From Lycorma delicatula (Eukaryota > Arthropoda > Insecta > Hemiptera > Fulgoridae), in NCBI RefSeq assembly GCF_047948215.1, contig NC_134455.1, forward strand, positions 103,753,995 to 103,817,994: a stretch of DNA of 64,000 nt, read 5' to 3'. Positions 62,995 through 64,000 of this stretch are shown here, in pieces (the stretch's first letter is position 1; each line of letters begins with the position of its first letter). A program made the translations under genes and the position numbers. The notes under the pieces are model-generated. The model was not told the DNA's origin, did no database searches, and saw only the letters and a program-made list of their open reading frames with translations.

Positions 62995-64000
62995 TTTATA
63001 TTAAACAATGTACCAAATACCAATCTTATAAATCTAAATGATAAAATTTTAATTGTAGGTGATTTCAATGTACATTTTCCCAGCATTGGATAACAAGACA
63101 GTAATGGTGCTGGCAAGGCAAGACTTTACGTCAACAAACTGTTTACAACTTCTATTTAATGTTGATGATACATCTACATACTTCTACTACAATGGATCAA
63201 CAACGAATCCAGATTTAACCATGGTCTCCACTGATGTCCATGCAGAGCAGAAAGAAAAATTACTGGAGGAGCAGGTTGTGGTCATCGCATAATAGTTATA
63301 AGAGTACGGCTTAATGGGAGGAAGGCAACAGGACCTCTCACGGAAGTAAGTACAGTTGGAATTTCAAGAGGCCAAACTGGCAAAAATTTTAAGACAGACA
63401 CCTGGAAGAAAAGTTAGATGCAGACAACTTTGATTTCATTGCAACATCTACGATAACACCCAAAGGCGAAGACAACCCACACAGTATGTACCCAAAGATA
63501 AGGTCTACAATTACAATCCCTTCTGAACAGAGTTCTTGTCAAGATTCAGGAATGAAAGAGAGGAAGCCAGGAAAAAGATGGAGAGAACCAAACTGATGTG
63601 GGGTGTAGCAGAGTGGAGGTTTAAGGCAGCAGTAATGAGACAAGAGGTGATTAAATCAAAAGAGGACAACTTTCCCAAGCTTTTGGGTACTCTAAACTAT
63701 AGGAACAAGTCCAACAAAGTCTCCAAATTTATATCTTCCTTGGATGACAGTCAAGAATCATGTAAGCAGCCAGTTATTAATGGCCAGAATAAAATCCTTG
63801 AGGAGAAGGAACTTGCAAAAGCATTTTACCAATACTTTACAAAGCACACACTGCTGCCAAAAGAACTTAAGGGGCAGGAGAAATATATGAAGCAATAAAT
63901 GTAAAGACATCTTCAATAATGTTGAGTTCACCGTGCAGGATACTGAAGGGGCCGTCTACTCCGAAGAACAAAAAGGTGCCTGGTTGCGATATGATAGTGG
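62995..64000 (+). mobile_element. Non-LTR retrotransposon, endonuclease to RT start, cut by window edge
   Basis: KILIVGDFNVHFPS at 63040 (APE endonuclease), NPDLTMVSTDV at 63210 (substrate loop) and GAGCGHRIIVIRVRL near 63275 (third block). Then an open linker 63536-63898 (MSRFRNEREEARKKMERTK, KEDNFPKLLGTLNYRNKSNK), typical of the region before RT, and at the very end PKNKKVPGCDMI (RT finger start). It should continue to the right. Frame breaks in the endonuclease; the linker is intact over 120 codons. Confidence 0.75.
63536..63898 (+). pseudogene. Non-LTR linker region between endonuclease and RT
   Basis: 120 codons, highly charged, with WGVAEWRFKAAVMRQEVIKS and ILEEKELAKAFYQYFTKHTL, a pattern seen between endonuclease and RT in Jockey/CR1-class elements. 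It ends at a TAA right before the RT start reappears in another frame. Confidence 0.65.

Larger units (their letters stand above)
60498..64000. other. Upstream intron (runs off the right edge)
   Basis: No further dynein exon is recognised right of 60497. The segment holds LINE and mariner relics and a non-LTR fragment at the edge; 62302-62995 is AT-rich with nothing recognised. Confidence 0.75.

Noticed and set aside
1..64000. CRISPR arrays, operons, prophage or bacterial insertion sequences
   Set aside because: No regularly spaced direct repeats, no tightly packed genes; introns and eukaryotic transposons throughout.
60498..64000. Additional dynein exons upstream of exon 1
   Set aside because: I searched the minus strand for AAA4 motifs (P-loop, DxN-type residues) and found only LINE and mariner-derived frames.

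Overview
The window reads as a piece of a large, AT-rich arthropod (very probably insect) nuclear genome. The evidence is spliceosomal GT-AG introns, one animal axonemal dynein gene, Tc1/mariner DNA transposons, several non-LTR retrotransposon families, a Penelope-like element, tRNA-derived SINEs, foldback/MITE repeats and (TA)n microsatellites. The LINE 3' ends and the SINE resemble repeats that I associate with hemipteran genomes; the order-level guess is an inference only.

The single host gene is on the minus strand and runs across nearly the whole window. I find 15 consecutive coding exons between 60497 (most upstream) and 1096 (most downstream), 2370 coding bases in total, with compatible splice phases at every junction. 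They encode about 790 contiguous residues of an axonemal dynein heavy chain, closest by memory to DNAH2 (inner-arm type). The segment covers the end of AAA4, the coiled-coil stalk with the microtubule-binding domain, AAA5 with the strut region, and the start of AAA6. The gene continues off the window on both sides: the N-terminal part is to the right, beyond 64000, and the C-terminal part is to the left, before position 1.

Everything else is intron, 0.6 to 9.9 kb per intron, and much of it is transposon-derived. Going left to right: a mariner relic (1-500); two foldback MITE-like copies (1495-2165, 2930-3475); an inverted Penelope 3' fragment (3640-4015); a putative solo LTR (4058-5142); a Tc1/mariner relic (5510-6500); a Penelope-like element whose GIY-YIG domain is split by an RTE-like LINE with a 7-bp target-site duplication (6590-10350, LINE at 7038-9922); a DDE transposase relic (11630-12450); a MITE (14436-15020); a Tc1/mariner element with clear TIRs (15796-17048); a long-TIR element (17090-20195) interrupted by a DD41D element (17360-18705); a mariner relic followed by a second LINE-A copy (25250-28735); an R1/LOA-like 3' end (29800-30530); a SINE with a perfect 14-bp target duplication (32887-33184); a LINE-B copy (39750-43045) followed by another LINE relic (43196-43930); SINEs and a relic of a repeated gene family (45406-48159); a LINE-B 3' end (48446-49345); a 919-bp-period tandem duplication that carries a LINE-A tail (51204-53036); a third LINE-B copy (53458-56040); further LINE and mariner relics; and at the right edge a non-LTR element that runs off the window.

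I see no CRISPR array, operon, functional tRNA or rRNA, or convincingly new multi-gene system. The most rewarding structures are the nested insertions, where order of arrival can be read from the sequence, and the apparently identical tandem duplication. All family assignments rest on motif recognition without database searches.
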